Source: Anagrus nilaparvatae (Eukaryota > Arthropoda > Insecta > Hymenoptera > Mymaridae). Taken from it: 64,000 bases of DNA. Every line of letters starts with the position of its first letter. The stretch's first letter is position 1. Of this stretch, positions 21,027-33,247 are shown piece by piece. A model generated the notes under the pieces. It did not search any database and was not told where the DNA came from. It saw only the letters and a list, made by a program, of their open reading frames with translations. Location: positions 35,404,501-35,468,500 of the forward strand of contig JAKSXM010000007.1 in NCBI GenBank assembly GCA_022575985.1, read 5' to 3'. Both the position numbers and the translations under genes were made by a program.

Positions 21027-23313
21027 GGGTCAATATTTGTGAACTGTATATGACTTTGCATGGGTGGGTCTCGAAATCTACTCCAAAGTATGTTTGGTCG
21101 AAAGCATATATAAAAAAAATAATTTTCCCCAATTTTTAGATTTTTAGATCCAATCCTCTATTTTTTACAGCGATTTTTGTTTTTTTCAATTTTTTGAAAT
21201 TTTTAATTTTTGAGAAATTTATGTTCATTAATTTTTCTCACAATTGCGCACTTTACAATAAAATTTTTTTTCCTTATAGTACCCCATAGGAAATTTCCCG
21301 CAGAATTCGATTCTGGGGTCCAAATTTTTTTTTGAACTGCGCATGCGCAAGAAAATCAACATTCTTGCTTTGCCTTTTCTAGCTTATATGCCTCAGCTGC
21401 AGACAGCTCAATTTTCATCCTGTTGGTCTCAAATTGTAGGTTTTTTCATATACTTTCAGAATATGAAATCATTTTTTTGGGTAAATTTATTTTAAAAGGA
21501 ATAAAATTGAAAAATAGCGATTTTTAAAAAATCATTTTTCACAAATTTTGAATTTTCCGCCAAGTCACGTGACCAAATGAAAATCTGACTAAAAATTCGG
21601 ATTCAGCGGAAAATTTTACATAATGATACCAATTTTCGTCTTATTTCATTAAATAGTTTCTAAGATATCCCATTTTAAAGATAAAGATTAAAATTGACTT
21701 TTTTTAAAAAACCCTAAAAATGGGACTCTGACTTTAATTATCATATCTGTTAAACAAATAATTATAAAAAGACGAGTAAAAATTTTTTGGAAACTAAGGG
21801 CTTGTAAAAAATTTTTGAGGCCTATAGAACTCGTTTCTTTTAAAAATTAGAATTTTGGCAGCAATTTCAAAATTGGTCATTTTGGGGTAAGAATAGGCAT
21901 TTGGTTTATTGACTATCGGCATGAGAGATTTAGCGACAAATTATTGCAGTGTGCGGTAACTGAATGGTGACACTTATACTAAAAAAATGAGACCAATTGG
22001 AAGTATTTTGGTTAACTGGCACGTTTGCAGCTTTGTATTAAAGATTATGAAAAAAATCCTATTTTATAACATTGTTGTATTTTGTAGCTATTCTATCTTA
22101 TTTTCAATTTTCCGAATTTTCTAGTCACCTAATGAAAATTTTGACGAAATTTTCCGTTTCCTCGAGAATTTTTACAAAAGACCCCCTTTTTGGAAAAGTT
22201 TTGGATGTTTCCGTAACGCTATAGAAATAAAAGAAATAGCAAAATACTAAATAACTACAAAATACCACAATGTTATCAAATAGGATTTTTTCGTAATCTT
22301 TAATACTAAGCTGCAAACGTGCCAGTTAAACTAAATACTTCCAATTGGTCTCATTTTTTTGGTATAAGTGTCACCATTCAGTTACCGTACACTGCAATTA
22401 TTTGTCGCTAAATCTCTCATGCCGATAGTCAATAAACCAAATGCCTATTCTTACCCCAAAATGACCAATTTTGAAATTGCTGCCAAAATTCTAATTTTTA
22501 AAAGAAACGAGTTCTATAGGCCTCAAAAATTTTTTACAAGCCCTTAGTTTGCAAAAAATTTTTACTCGTCTTTTTATAATTATTTGTTTAACAGATATGA
22601 TAATTAAAGTCAGAGTCCCATTTTTAGGGTTTTTTAAAAAAAGTCAATTTTAATCTTTATCTTTAAAATGGGATATCTTAGAAACTATTTAATGAAATAA
22701 GACGAAAATTGGTATCCTTATGTAAAATTTTCCGCTGAATCCGAATTTTCAGTCAGATTTTCATTTGGTCACGTGACTTGGCGGAAAATTCAAAATTTGT
22801 GAAAAATGATTTTTTAAAAATCGCTATTTTTCAATTTTATTCCTTTTAAAATAAATTTACCCAAAAAAATGATTTCATATTCTGAAAGTATATGAAAAAA
22901 CCTACAATTTGAGACCAACAGGATGAAAATTGAGCTGTCTGCAGCTGAGGCATATAAGCTAGAAAAGGCAAAGCAAGAATGTTGATTTTCTCGCGCATGC
23001 GCAGTTCAAAAAAAAATTTGGACCCCAGAATCGAATTCTACGGGAAATTTCCTATGGGGTACTATAAGGAAAAAAAATTTTATTGTAAAGTGCGCAATTG
23101 CGAGAAAAATTAATGAACATAAATTTCTCAAAAATTAAAAATTTCAAAAAATTGAAAAAAACAAAAATCGCTGTAAAAAATAGAGGATTGGATCTAAAAA
23201 TCTAAAAATTGGGGAAAATTATTTTTTTTATATATGCTTTCGACCAAACATACTTTGGAGTAGATTCTGAGACTCGAAAATCCAAACTGTATACACTTCA
23301 CAAATATTGACCC
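21027..23313. mobile_element. 2287-bp foldback element, copy 1
   Basis: The two halves are inverted copies over about 1.06 kb each around a central loop of about 160 bp (about 22090-22250). The ends are GGGTCAATATTTGTGAA. The outermost 60 bp differ between ends: 'tgactttgcatgggtgggtc' is only on the left and 'cgaaaatccaaactgt' only on the right, which gives it polarity. The second copy at 43705-45991 has exactly the same length and the opposite orientation. Each arm carries GTCACGTGAC and GCGCATGCGC motifs. No transposase is encoded; the small frame over the loop (22125-22316) is not convincing. The superfamily is unknown; the target duplication is 4 bp. Confidence 0.85.
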
Positions 23314-25254
23314 ATATAGTATGTATTGCTTAAAAAAAATTGATTGAAAAATTATCTATGATTTGTGTTTTTTTAAATATATTGTGAAAAATGTTTCCTA
23401 ATTTTTATTATTTTATAGGTTTATTTTAAAATTTGTGTAAGATTTAATTATTTTGTGGGAAGTTTTATGTTATTAATATTAATAGTTAATTGTTTAATCG
23501 TTAAATACATATCTATAGACATTTTTGTTTGAGAGAGTTTTACTTATGAAGTGTTTTTTTAGGTGTGTAATTTTAATAATTCAATGTACTTTCGAAAAGT
23601 ATTATGTTAATAATGATTGATAATTTATTGTAAAAAGATATATTTTTATATCAATTAATGTGATCTTGTATGTTAGTGTAAATAATGTGGTTCCTTATAT
23701 CTTCATTATGGTTAATTATAAAGTATATGGTTTAATAGTTAATTAATCTGCTTTTTAATTGCATGTGTGTGTGTTTTATGAGTGTATTGAATGAAGAAAA
23801 TAATTGGTATTAGCTTGTAGTTTGCATGTTGATTAAAAACTTGTGATTAAAAACTGTTTTTAATAAATATTCTGGTTTATTTTCAAGAAGTTTAAAAATT
23901 TTTAATATTGGTTTGTGTAAGATTTCATAAAAAAATAGTTCAATCCTGATCGTTATTTTTTTATTTAACATTCTTATTTTCTACAAATAAGAAAATAATA
24001 AAAAATAATTTTCTACATTAAAAAAAATGATAATTTTTGTTTGAACTACAAAAACTATACATGAAAATAACTCTGAGATTAAAAAATGAAGAAAAAAATT
24101 CTTATTGCAATATGGATAAATATTTCTTTTATAATACTTATTATTAAAATGGTTTAGAAATAAGATTACTCTTTTTCAGTTTTGAAGTTTTTACAGTAAG
24201 TAATTAAAATAGGTATTTAAAAATTTAATGTCTTTTGTGTTTGACTCTTTTATAACAGAGTTATATTTTTTATACTCAGTAATTAATTAAAAATTATTTG
24301 AATTATGGTAATTTTTCAGTGTACAAGTTTAAAAAAATTTTTAATTAAAACGATTGAATTTTATACAAATTAAAGTTGATAGTAAATTTAATTGGAAATA
24401 TTCAACTAAAATTTATAACAAAAATTTGAATATTCTGTTAGATATTATTTACATTATTTAAAAAAAATAAAAAATTATAAAAATATAATTAATTACATAT
24501 ATTTCTAACTAAATAAAGTTAATGTAATTTACACTTCTTATCCATCTAAAAAATATCTTTAAAATAATTTACTCAAATAAAAAATTTAAATAAAACGAAT
24601 AAATTAATAATGAATTTAAAAGTAAACATATTATTAAATATTAATACAATTTGAAACTAAAATTTAAAAGAACATCTTATAGTAAAAATATTTGAATAAA
24701 CAATTTTTACTCAAATTATAAAATTTCTTACCATTCATTTAAATTATATTTTTTTTTTTTGATATTAATGTGGTAGTTATTATCTTAAAATTATGTCAAT
24801 TTCTTACCATTCATTTAAATTAAATTTTTTTTTATATTAATGTGGTAGCTATTATCTTAAAATTATGTCAAACCTCTTTTTTTAAAAGTAATTTTAATCA
24901 ATGATTGAATTAAATTTGTCATCTATGTATTTTAAAGCTTGAAGTAAATTTGTTTAAAATTTTTTAAATACTGGAGAAAATATTGTTTTTACTTTGCATG
25001 CACTTGTTTGTATGGTCGAGAGTAGATAGTGTGAAAAGGTTAATCCCTGCATTTTTTATATGATTTAAATGTGCAAAAATGAGTCTGAACCAAGTTAGAA
25101 AATAATGTTTTTTGTTCTAGATATATAAAATTTTTTTCTTTAAATTTTAAAGTCTTATAATGCTCTAAGTAAGCTCTAAAAAATATTAGTACATATTTTT
25201 TGTTATTAAATAAATAAAAATCATCATTATCATTAAACGAAAATTAAAAACATC
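23314..25254. other. AT-rich end of the palindrome spacer
   Basis: No gene or element was recognised. A tandem duplication of about 75 bp lies at 24724-24871 (unit with 'ttcttaccattcatttaaat' and 'aatgtggtag'). Confidence 0.6.
24724..24871. repeat. Tandem duplication of about 75 bp
   Basis: Two neighbouring units run from 'ttcttaccattc' to 'aaattatgtcaa', with minor differences in the T run and one base in 'ggtag(t/c)tatt'. Confidence 0.85.
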
Positions 25255-26668
25255 AATCCCAAGACTAAAAGTGCTACTTGTTGAGTAGAAATTTTTGTAA
25301 TCAGAGTATATGTTAATATAAAAAAAAACTCGATGTCTTAAACATTAAAAACATCTTTTATAATAATAATGTCTAAGATGTAGTTTTACAAAATTTAATC
25401 TGCATGAAAATTCAATCTTTTGAAAAAATACAAGTTTTTTTATAAAATGTTCCATATATATAAAAAAGGCAAGTTCAAGATTTAAAAATTATGACGTACA
25501 TTCGATTTTTTTACAAGAAAATACAAGTTTTATATAAAATAACGCATCGTGAACACTCTGAAAAAATTACTTTTTTATAAAATGCACCATATATAAAGAA
25601 GCTCATTTTTTACAAAGCAACGAATGCATTGAAGTGTGAATGTTTATATAAATGCAGGCGCTAATATTTGTAATTATTTAAAAATTTAAATTAATTTTTG
25701 GGGGTGCAAAAAAAAAATCATAGAAAATGCTTTTAATTTGCGTAATTGAAAATTTTATTAATTTAATATTGGAAAAAATTTTAATAAATATACCTAAATA
25801 TGTGTAAATAAACATACGATTCTCTTTATTAACATTGTCAAAAGAGCTTTATTCAGCATTTATTTATATGTAAGTCATTTTTTCATTAAGAGAGATATTC
25901 ATCTCAGTTTCCTCATTTCTTTTCGAAAGAAAAGGTTATTTTCAACAAAAAATTTCAAGTTCTTTTTAAAAATGTATATAAATGTACGATTTGAATCCTA
26001 TCTATTCACATATATAGTGATAACAGTGAGAAATAATGTTATTGGTGAGTACATTTTTTTATATGCACAAAAGCACCCCCTAAAATAATTTTTTTTAATC
26101 ATAGATGCACATATTAGATTGGAGATATATATCATAATTATAATTTTTCTCATGTTTCTGCTAAATATTAGACATCTCGTTAGGAGATAATTTTTAAAAA
26201 CAAAAAATATAATTTTTATATATACCGAGCAATAATTTTTTCAATACACCGAGCAACTCGATTTACCTAGAAAAAGTCTCAATTTTTTTCCATTTTTTTT
26301 TATAATCATTTTTTTTTTCCTAGTTAAATTGGTTAGTCGGAAATTGAAAAAATATTTTTTCTAATGTTTTCATATTAATTTTTCATGCTTATAATTTTTA
26401 AAAAAATATCGCACTTATTTTTTTTTTTTTTTTTACTAATAAAAAATTGTAATTTTCATATCAATCTAGTGTGATTATGTTATAATTTTTTGTACGCTTT
26501 TTTATTTAATTAATGCTAAAAATGATTCAATAAATATTTTTTTATACATATAAAAAATGTAACGGTTATTGAATTTAATTTACTAGTAAAAAAATTTTTT
26601 ACAATAACGATACTGGTAAATTAGATATGATAATTGAATGAACTCTAATACAAATCCTCTTCCCTCTC

Positions 26669-26981
26669 CTATATCTTACAAACAGGATTCGAACATTCTA
26701 ACCCTTTATTGCAAGTGCTTTCATTAAGGTTGAAATAACAAATTTCTCCCAATTCTGAATCAAAAAAATTTTTTTTTTAAATCATCTTAAAATTATTAAT
26801 CTGTAAAAAATTACGTACTTGCTTTTTTAATACATATGCCTTTGTTGAGGTGAATAAATTTAAAACATTTCTCCTCATGTGAACAATCTGAATCAATATT
26901 ACACCTTATTGAATTTTTTACCTCATTCCCGCATATGAAATACGCGCAAAAAATTATCAAAATTATGAATTTAAAAAACAT
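26669..26981 (-). CDS. Secreted eight-cysteine peptide, 2 exons (right-arm copy)
   Basis: Exon 1 is 26981-26819 and exon 2 is 26754-26669, with a 64-bp GT-AG intron, giving 82 aa as in the left arm. Residue 6 is Ile instead of Leu, within the signal peptide; the eight mature Cys are unchanged. The TATA-like motif and the leader are also conserved. Both copies therefore look able to make the same product; whether both are expressed cannot be seen. Confidence 0.7.
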
Positions 26982-27329
26982 CTTTTTCGATAAAAATAAA
27001 CGACGACTAATTTTTTTTCAAAAACGTTCTATATATTTATATCAAGAAAAACCTTTCGCTTTTAAATAAAATTGAAAGCAGTTTTTCTTATAAAACTACT
27101 TTGAAAAAAACTTGCAAAATAGATTCATAATCTTGTAAAAGTATTTAATTACGCGAGCGATATTTTATACATGTAAACAACATATTTTGAAATTCTTTCG
27201 TAAACACATTAACATGATAAAAAAAATAACAATTTGCATTTTTTATAAAATTAACTATTTTTAAATTTTTTTTAATAAAGATAATGATATAATATTAGCT
27301 TAATGAATTTTTAATAAAAAATAAATATA

Positions 27330-27635
27330 TCATTCAAATTCTTTCGCAATTGCGTAAATATTATAAAAAATAATTAATTGATCATTACATTTTATTACAC
27401 GCGAAATTATTCTCATTACGCGCAAAACATAAAATTTAATCCTCATTGTACATTCATACGCATATAAAATAAAATTTAATAATGTATACGTATGGTTTAA
27501 AAAAATTAGGGCGGGTGTTAAACATACTTTTTTGGAAAAAATGCTCCTATAAAAAATTCGTCTATAAAAAAGCAGTTGCTTAGTCTTCCTTAACGAGAGG
27601 GCGTGGCTTAAAAAACAACGAAATTTTTTTTTCAT
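27330..27635 (-). CDS. Doubtful ORF, 101 codons (right-arm copy)
   Basis: The translation is identical to that of 13612-13917. Same doubts: no domain, skewed composition, and conservation explained by arm identity. Confidence 0.2.
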   Translation of the reverse strand: MKKKFRCFLSHALSLRKTKQLLFYRRIFYRSIFSKKVCLTPALIFLNHTYTLLNFILYAYECTMRIKFYVLRVMRIISRVIKCNDQLIIFYNIYAIAKEFE

Positions 27636-27819
27636 TCAATCTGTTTATCTTATTTTTTTCATAAATCCTATTATACTATAATTCACTTTTATGATTTTTC
27701 ATAATCAAAAAATTGATTTAAATATTTTTTATTTTAAACAATTGGAGATAATAATAATAATAATAATCATTTCAATTCAATTTTTTGAATTTGTGACTTG
27801 AATTTAATATGATTTGTAA

Positions 27820-28420
27820 AAATTGTGTATTTTATCCAGCAGGTAGTGACACCAACGAAATTTTCAAGGATGTATAATACATGTATACGTATATATATAT
27901 TTATATATTTAATCTTATATAATAGATTATACAAAAAATCTTTTTAAATAAAATCTAATGATTTATCCTCAAAAAAAATCAAATAATTTAATTATTTTTC
28001 ATAGTAAAAAAACATTTATTAAAATAATATTCATTTTTTTTGTTGAATTTGATACGTCTTCAATACGTGTAAAATTTACGTATCATATCCAGCTAGTAGT
28101 GACATCGACGAAATCTTCAAAGATGTTTAATACACAGGCTATATTTATATATACATGTATATGTATATGTATACATGTATATGTATATATATTTAATCTC
28201 ATATAATAGATTATACAAAAAATCTTTTTAAATAAAATCTAATGATTTATCCTCAAAAAAAATCAAATAATTTAATTATTTCTAATAGTAAAAAAACATT
28301 TATTAAAATAATATTCATTTTTTTTTTTTTTGAATTTGATACGTCTTCAATACGCGTAAAATTTACGTATCATAGCCAGCTAGTAGCGACATCGACGAAA
28401 TCTTAACAAAATATTAGCAG
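27820..28420. repeat. Tandem repeat of three units in the right arm
   Basis: This is the mirror of 12805-13450. The 'ccagctagtagtgacatcg' core recurs near 28088 and 28375, with a diverged unit near 27836. Confidence 0.75.
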
Positions 28421-28500
28421 ACTACATTTTATAAGCAAAACATGCACTTTGCTTTTTTAAAAAAACGTGCTCTTTATTTTTTTCATATTTAAAAAAAAAA

Positions 28501-28953
28501 ATGAATTCAAATTGTGATAGTGACGAATACCTGTCCTATGAAATTTGTGTCAAAAAAAAAGGTATTTTTTCTATTTTTTTTTATTTCAAAAATTATATCT
28601 TATCTGAAATTTTTTTATTTTTTTTTTCTCTTAAATTTTTTTCAGATTTTGAGGAAAGGTGTCTACATAATTTTCAATGCATCTCCAATCTGTGTAAGGA
28701 TTATGAATGTCAGGATACCTCCAGTACTGTATTTCATATTAAAAAATTATTTACCACCTCGACTACAATGATGCCTGTTAAAACCATCACCATTGTCAAG
28801 GTCAACAGCTATGAAACCATTCAAAATAATATTTGTGAATGCGAAGACTACACTTTTTTTATTTTTATTATTCTTTCATGTTTTTTTATTATATTTATTT
28901 CTTTTTTCATATTTTTCTTTTGTAAAAAATATAATTGTTACCGCAGAATTTAG
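28501..28953 (+). CDS. Cysteine-rich membrane protein, 2 exons (right-arm copy)
   Basis: Exon 1 is 28501-28561 and exon 2 is 28646-28953. The 84-bp intron begins GTATTT, ends TTTTTTCAG and is phase 1. The spliced product is 122 aa with six N-terminal Cys, a Thr-rich linker and one membrane segment (about 90-113) followed by Lys/Arg. The frame stays open through the intron, so unspliced reading would give 150 aa. The C-V-K-K-K end of exon 1 parallels C-I-K-K-A in the secreted peptide gene. In both, nine residues separate the last Cys of exon 1 from the first Cys of exon 2. No signal peptide is seen; upstream in-frame codons are open for about 20 triplets without Met. Apart from the donor base I found one silent difference from the left copy. 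Confidence 0.6.
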   Translation: MNSNCDSDEYLSYEICVKKKGIFSIFFYFKNYILSEIFLFFFSLKFFSDFEERCLHNFQCISNLCKDYECQDTSSTVFHIKKLFTTSTTMMPVKTITIVKVNSYETIQNNICECEDYTFFIFIILSCFFIIFISFFIFFFCKKYNCYRRI

Positions 28954-29903
28954 TACGCAAGATTCCATTCAGATAATATTCAGTTAGTATAATTTCAATA
29001 TATATTTTTTCTATTTTTTCTATTTTTTAGCATTTTTTTATTCTACACCCTTCTTATTTCCACATCAAATACACCCTTCATAAAAAACACCCACTTCAAC
29101 CACCATGTACATGTATATTATAAATATATATTTATATTGAAAAAAAATATTTATTTGTCAGTAACGAATATTTATCCATCATTATTTATTTTGCTTGAAA
29201 ATAAATATTAATTTAAATTAAGGGATTAAAAAAGTATGAAACATTAGTTTTTTATTTTAATTCATATACATTGTTAATAAACGTCCTTATTCAAAACAAC
29301 TGTTAGTTTATCAAAAATATTTTGAGTAAATGGGTTTTATCTTTCATGTATTCTTACATTTTATTGTAATAATAAAATTCTTACATTTTATCGTGATATA
29401 ATACTAATAATAATAGTAGTAAAGTAATTTATATTTTTAAATATGTTAATATGTATTTTGAAATATTTTGAAAGTTGTCTTAGGTCTTTAACTTCAAACT
29501 CAAACAGAATTTAAGTGTAATGTAATTATAATATGTAAAAGTAAGATAACTTCGAACCCAAACAGAAGGGGAAATGAATTAGTGAAAGGGTGAAGAGGGG
29601 GAACAAAATAAAAATGAAACATTATTAAAATTTGACAAAGTTGTCTTATTTTAAAACAATATTGTTAAAATTATAATTGTAACAAATCTATAACATTTTT
29701 GTATAGGATTGAGAAAGGGTGTAATTTATTAAAAACAAGAATAAGCTGTTATGTGTAAGGTGTATATGTGTTTATATTTATATGTGTTTATATATATATA
29801 TAGATAATACTAACTATATAACAAATATAAATGTGTAACTTAACATTTTCTTATATCAAGTTATTATTTGAAAAAATATTGATTTTTCTAATTGTATAGT
29901 TGT

Positions 29904-30269
29904 ATGAGTGGTATTACAAGTTATAATAAAATCAACATGAATCGTCGTTTAAAAATTTTTTATCAAGCAACAGATGACGAGGAATGTTATAAATATTTTA
30001 ATATCGGTAGACACGAAAAAGTTGATTCAATGATGTTTTGTTATTCTTATATAAAACTATTACCAAGATTAAGACAAATTGCAAATACTTTACTTTTGTC
30101 TTCTCAAGATGTAGTTAGTTTAATGGTTATATATAATGAACATGTTAGAGATAATATGAGTTTTGATGATTTCAAAGCTTATTGTCTATTTTGTTGGAGA
30201 CAAGGCGATTTAGTTCATATTAATATTAATAATTATATATGTAAAAATATTTTATTTTTTCTTAATTAA
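29904..30269 (+). CDS. Hypothetical protein, 121 aa (right-arm copy)
   Basis: This is the copy of 10939-11304 with two residue changes (Ala for Gly near residue 22, His for Tyr near residue 104). It is intact, and its family is not recognised. The retrotransposon at 30512 lies about 240 bp downstream of its stop and could affect 3' end formation. Confidence 0.55.
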   Translation: MSGITSYNKINMNRRLKIFYQATDDEECYKYFNIGRHEKVDSMMFCYSYIKLLPRLRQIANTLLLSSQDVVSLMVIYNEHVRDNMSFDDFKAYCLFCWRQGDLVHININNYICKNILFFLN

Positions 30270-30496
30270 TAAAAAATAAAATTATTATAACTTATTTTGA
30301 TTTTTTTCTTTTATTAGACGATATGTGTAAAAATTCTCCAATTGTAATACTTATAACAGATTTATATTTTTTTTTTTTTTTTTTTTTTTAATATTTGTAT
30401 TGATAATTAGTAAATGATTAATGAAGGATTAAAATGTTTGATGCATACAACATTAATGTACTCTGTAATGTAATTATATTTATGAAAATAATAAAA

Positions 30497-30506
30497 TATA
30501 TTTTAT

Positions 30507-30511
<5 letters not shown>
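30497..30511. repeat. 15-bp target duplication, 3' side of the retrotransposon
   Basis: TATATTTTATAGATT recurs exactly at 35675-35689. The poly(T) (poly(A) of the element) starts directly after it. Confidence 0.9.
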
Positions 30512-30544
<33 letters not shown>

Positions 30545-30824
30545 GGAAATATGTGAATCTTACATCAGCCATGGAGTGTTTGCGGGCCTTAAAGACCCGC
30601 AAATTTCCATGACCGCCCAGTTGCACAAAGTGCACAACTGGGAGACCACCGACGAACGCGGTCGCCGGCTACGCCCCAGATTCTTACTGGATAAACACAC
30701 TTTAAACCCCCTGCGCTTGTTTGTCCCAAACCGGAACTCCCTTTTCAGGTATAACTTCAGTTTGGGACGCGCAGCCTACGCAGCTGGCCGCTGCCTTCCC
30801 CCTGCCTAGGGACAGGAGAGCTCT

Positions 30825-32378
30825 CTACGATAGAAAGCCCTCTTCCTTCTTCTCCAACAAGGTGGTCCTTACGTACTCTGCTACTTTGTTCCAGTTTTCG
30901 GAACTCCGTAGCATTTCCGGGACCACCGTCTCCGGCCTCCAAATCGGGAATGGCGGGCGCCCCTCTGAGTAGCGAACACATTCGAAGAATGTGTGCTCTA
31001 CTGTATCATCCACGCCCGGACAGTGCAAGCACTCCTTTGTTGCCACCTTATGCCAATGCTTCAACATGACACGGAAATACCCGTGTCCGGTTAAGAACTG
31101 GGTAAGGTAGAAATCCACCTCCCCATGCTGTCGTCCCATCCATGCCTGCAGGTCTGAGATCAGTCTGCGCGTCCATAGGGCATTTTTCTCTTGGTTCTTT
31201 TTCCATCGTTTATTCCATGCTTTCATAGAGTTGAAGCGGGCGCGAGTGGAAGCCACTTCTCGCTCATCTACGCTCTCGTAGATGAATTTCCGCTCCAACG
31301 CTAGCAGGTCGATGGGTATCACCGAAGCAACAACCTGGATCGCCTCTAGAGATACCGTGTGGTATCCGCAGGCGATCCACACTGCCGCTTGCCTCTGTAC
31401 AGACGATATTTTTCGCCTGTACTTGGCAGTTTCTGTGGTCTTCGCCCAGACTTCTGATCCGTAGAGCAGGACAGAGTTGACGACTGACATCAGGAGCCTT
31501 CGTTTCCCTGGTTTGGGTCCCCCAATGTTGGCCATGAGCCTTGACAGGGAGGATGCGGCCGACGCTGCCTTTTCACACGACCTCTGAAATTGCTCCCAGA
31601 AGGTCAGCTTGTTATCAAGCTGAACTCCCAGGTATTTCACCGATGTTCTGGTTCGGATCGTGTGAGGGTTTCCGCCGTCGTCGATAATTACATCGAAGTC
31701 GGTGGGAACCCTTCGACGAGTCAGCAGTACGATCTCCGTTTTTGGGATCGCAAGCTGGAGCCCGTGATCGCCCATCCAGAGGTTGATCCGTCTCATGACT
31801 AGATTTAACCTCTCCTGGGTCTCTTCCATGTCCCTGCCAGTTATGGTTAGGGCCACGTCGTCGGCGTACCCGATCAGGGAAACTCCTTCCGGGAGGTGGA
31901 CGCGCAACAAGCCATCGTAAAAGGCATTCCACAGATCAGGTCCGAGAACCGAACCTTGCGCGATGCCTGCACTCAGAACCCTTTCACGCCTTCCGTCGAG
32001 CGTGTCGTAGAGCAGTCTCCGGTCCCGCAGGTAATCCTTTAGTACGTTACCCAGATACCTGGGTATCCGGAAATCGTACTCGAGGGACCGGATCATGTCA
32101 TCCCACCTGGCCGAGTTGAAAGCGTTTTTGACGTCCAGCGTTACCAGAAGGACGTCCCTGCGAATTGCAGGCCGCTTTTCCCTCTCAGCCTCTACGGTAT
32201 CCACGACACGCCGAATGGCGTCTATCGTGGAATGCCCTTCACGAAAACCATGCTGCTCCTCAGAGAGACCACCGCCCTCCTCGATTGCCCTTCTGAGCCT
32301 TGCCCGGAGCAAGCTCTCCATCACCTTACCAATGGTATTTAACATACACAAAGGTCTGTAAGATGATGGATGATCCAC
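30825..32378 (-). pseudogene. ORF2, reverse transcriptase part
   Basis: The open frame covers SSYRPLCMLNTIGKVME (fingers), VTLDVKNAFNSARW, SAGIAQGSVLGPDLWN and GYADDVAL (the catalytic Asp pair). It also covers KYLGVQLDNKLTFWEQ (thumb start) and a CLHCPG...EHTFFEC Cys/His motif near the C-terminus. These are in the order expected for R1-clade RT, which copies element RNA at a nicked target. The frame is intact from the deletion junction to the stop at 30825. It is separated from the endonuclease by a frame-shifting deletion: the 61.3 kb copy has about 480 bp of linker here that this copy lacks. Hence the full ORF2 is not made. Confidence 0.85.
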
Positions 32379-33247
32379 CAGTACACTGGCTTTCTCCCTT
32401 TCCAGGGCCTACGGCGAGGCATCGAGGCATCACAAGCCCCACGTAATAGAGACGTTACTTTCTTAACTAAGATTTCAGCCTCGTGGGGACTTGTAGCCCC
32501 TCCATGCCAAGCGGGGATGGACGCTGACTCGATTCGAAGATACTCCTCGAATCTGTCTTCGTCCATCTTTGAGACGTTCCAGCCCAGAGGACGCCTCCTG
32601 TACGGAGGACGTTGTGAGGCCCCTTCCAATACCCGGAAGGCGATGTAATGGTGATCACTACCATTGTATTGATCATCCATCACCCTCCAGTCGCCTATTT
32701 TCCCAGACGCAGCTTCTGTAGAGAAGGTTATGTCCGGTATAGAGGCACCCCACCCTGCCCTCTCGTAGGTGGGCTTGTTGCCTCTATTCTGGACCACTAG
32801 TTTGCATCTAGTGGCCATTTCGAGCACCATTCGTCCCCTGGGGTTGGTCGTTGGCATGCCCCATTCCAAGGCCCTGGCGTTGAAGTCTCCACCAAGGATG
32901 ACGCCACCAGTCGCCGTTCGGATCGTGCTCTCGATGCTGGCCAACTTTGTAGCCAGCTCTTGCGAGCTGTCGTTTGGCGACAGATAACAACTTATATAAG
33001 TTATCTCCCCACACTTGGCCCAAACGTGGCAATTTCCTTTCCCTTTTTGGGTAAGGGACGTTTGGGCTCTACCTCGAAGCCATATGGCGCAGCAGTCGGT
33101 GTCATCGGAAAGCCAGTACTTGTGGTTCATGTTGTAAGATTGCTCGCTTAGTAAGAGGATGTTTGAATCCTCTTCGCGAGCAATCTGATCCAACAATGCA
33201 CCAGCTTCCCGAGCGTGTCTCATGTTTCCTTGGAGAACCTGAATCAT
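32339..33247 (-). pseudogene. ORF2, apurinic-like endonuclease part
   Basis: The start ATG at 33247 overlaps the ORF1 stop as ATGA and gives MIQVLQGN. Motifs in order are NMRHAREA, LLLSEQSYN (catalytic Glu region), GGDFNARALEWG, PDITF and SDHHYIAF (catalytic Asp-His). This is the exonuclease-endonuclease-phosphatase fold that nicks target DNA in R1-clade elements. The original frame continues to about KPVYWW, then crosses the deletion junction near 32375 and ends in unrelated residues at 32339. Confidence 0.85.

Noticed and set aside
22125..22316. 63-codon frame in the loop of the foldback element, present also at 44802-44993
   Set aside because: Repeated only because the element is repeated; spans the loop and arm, with no coding signature.
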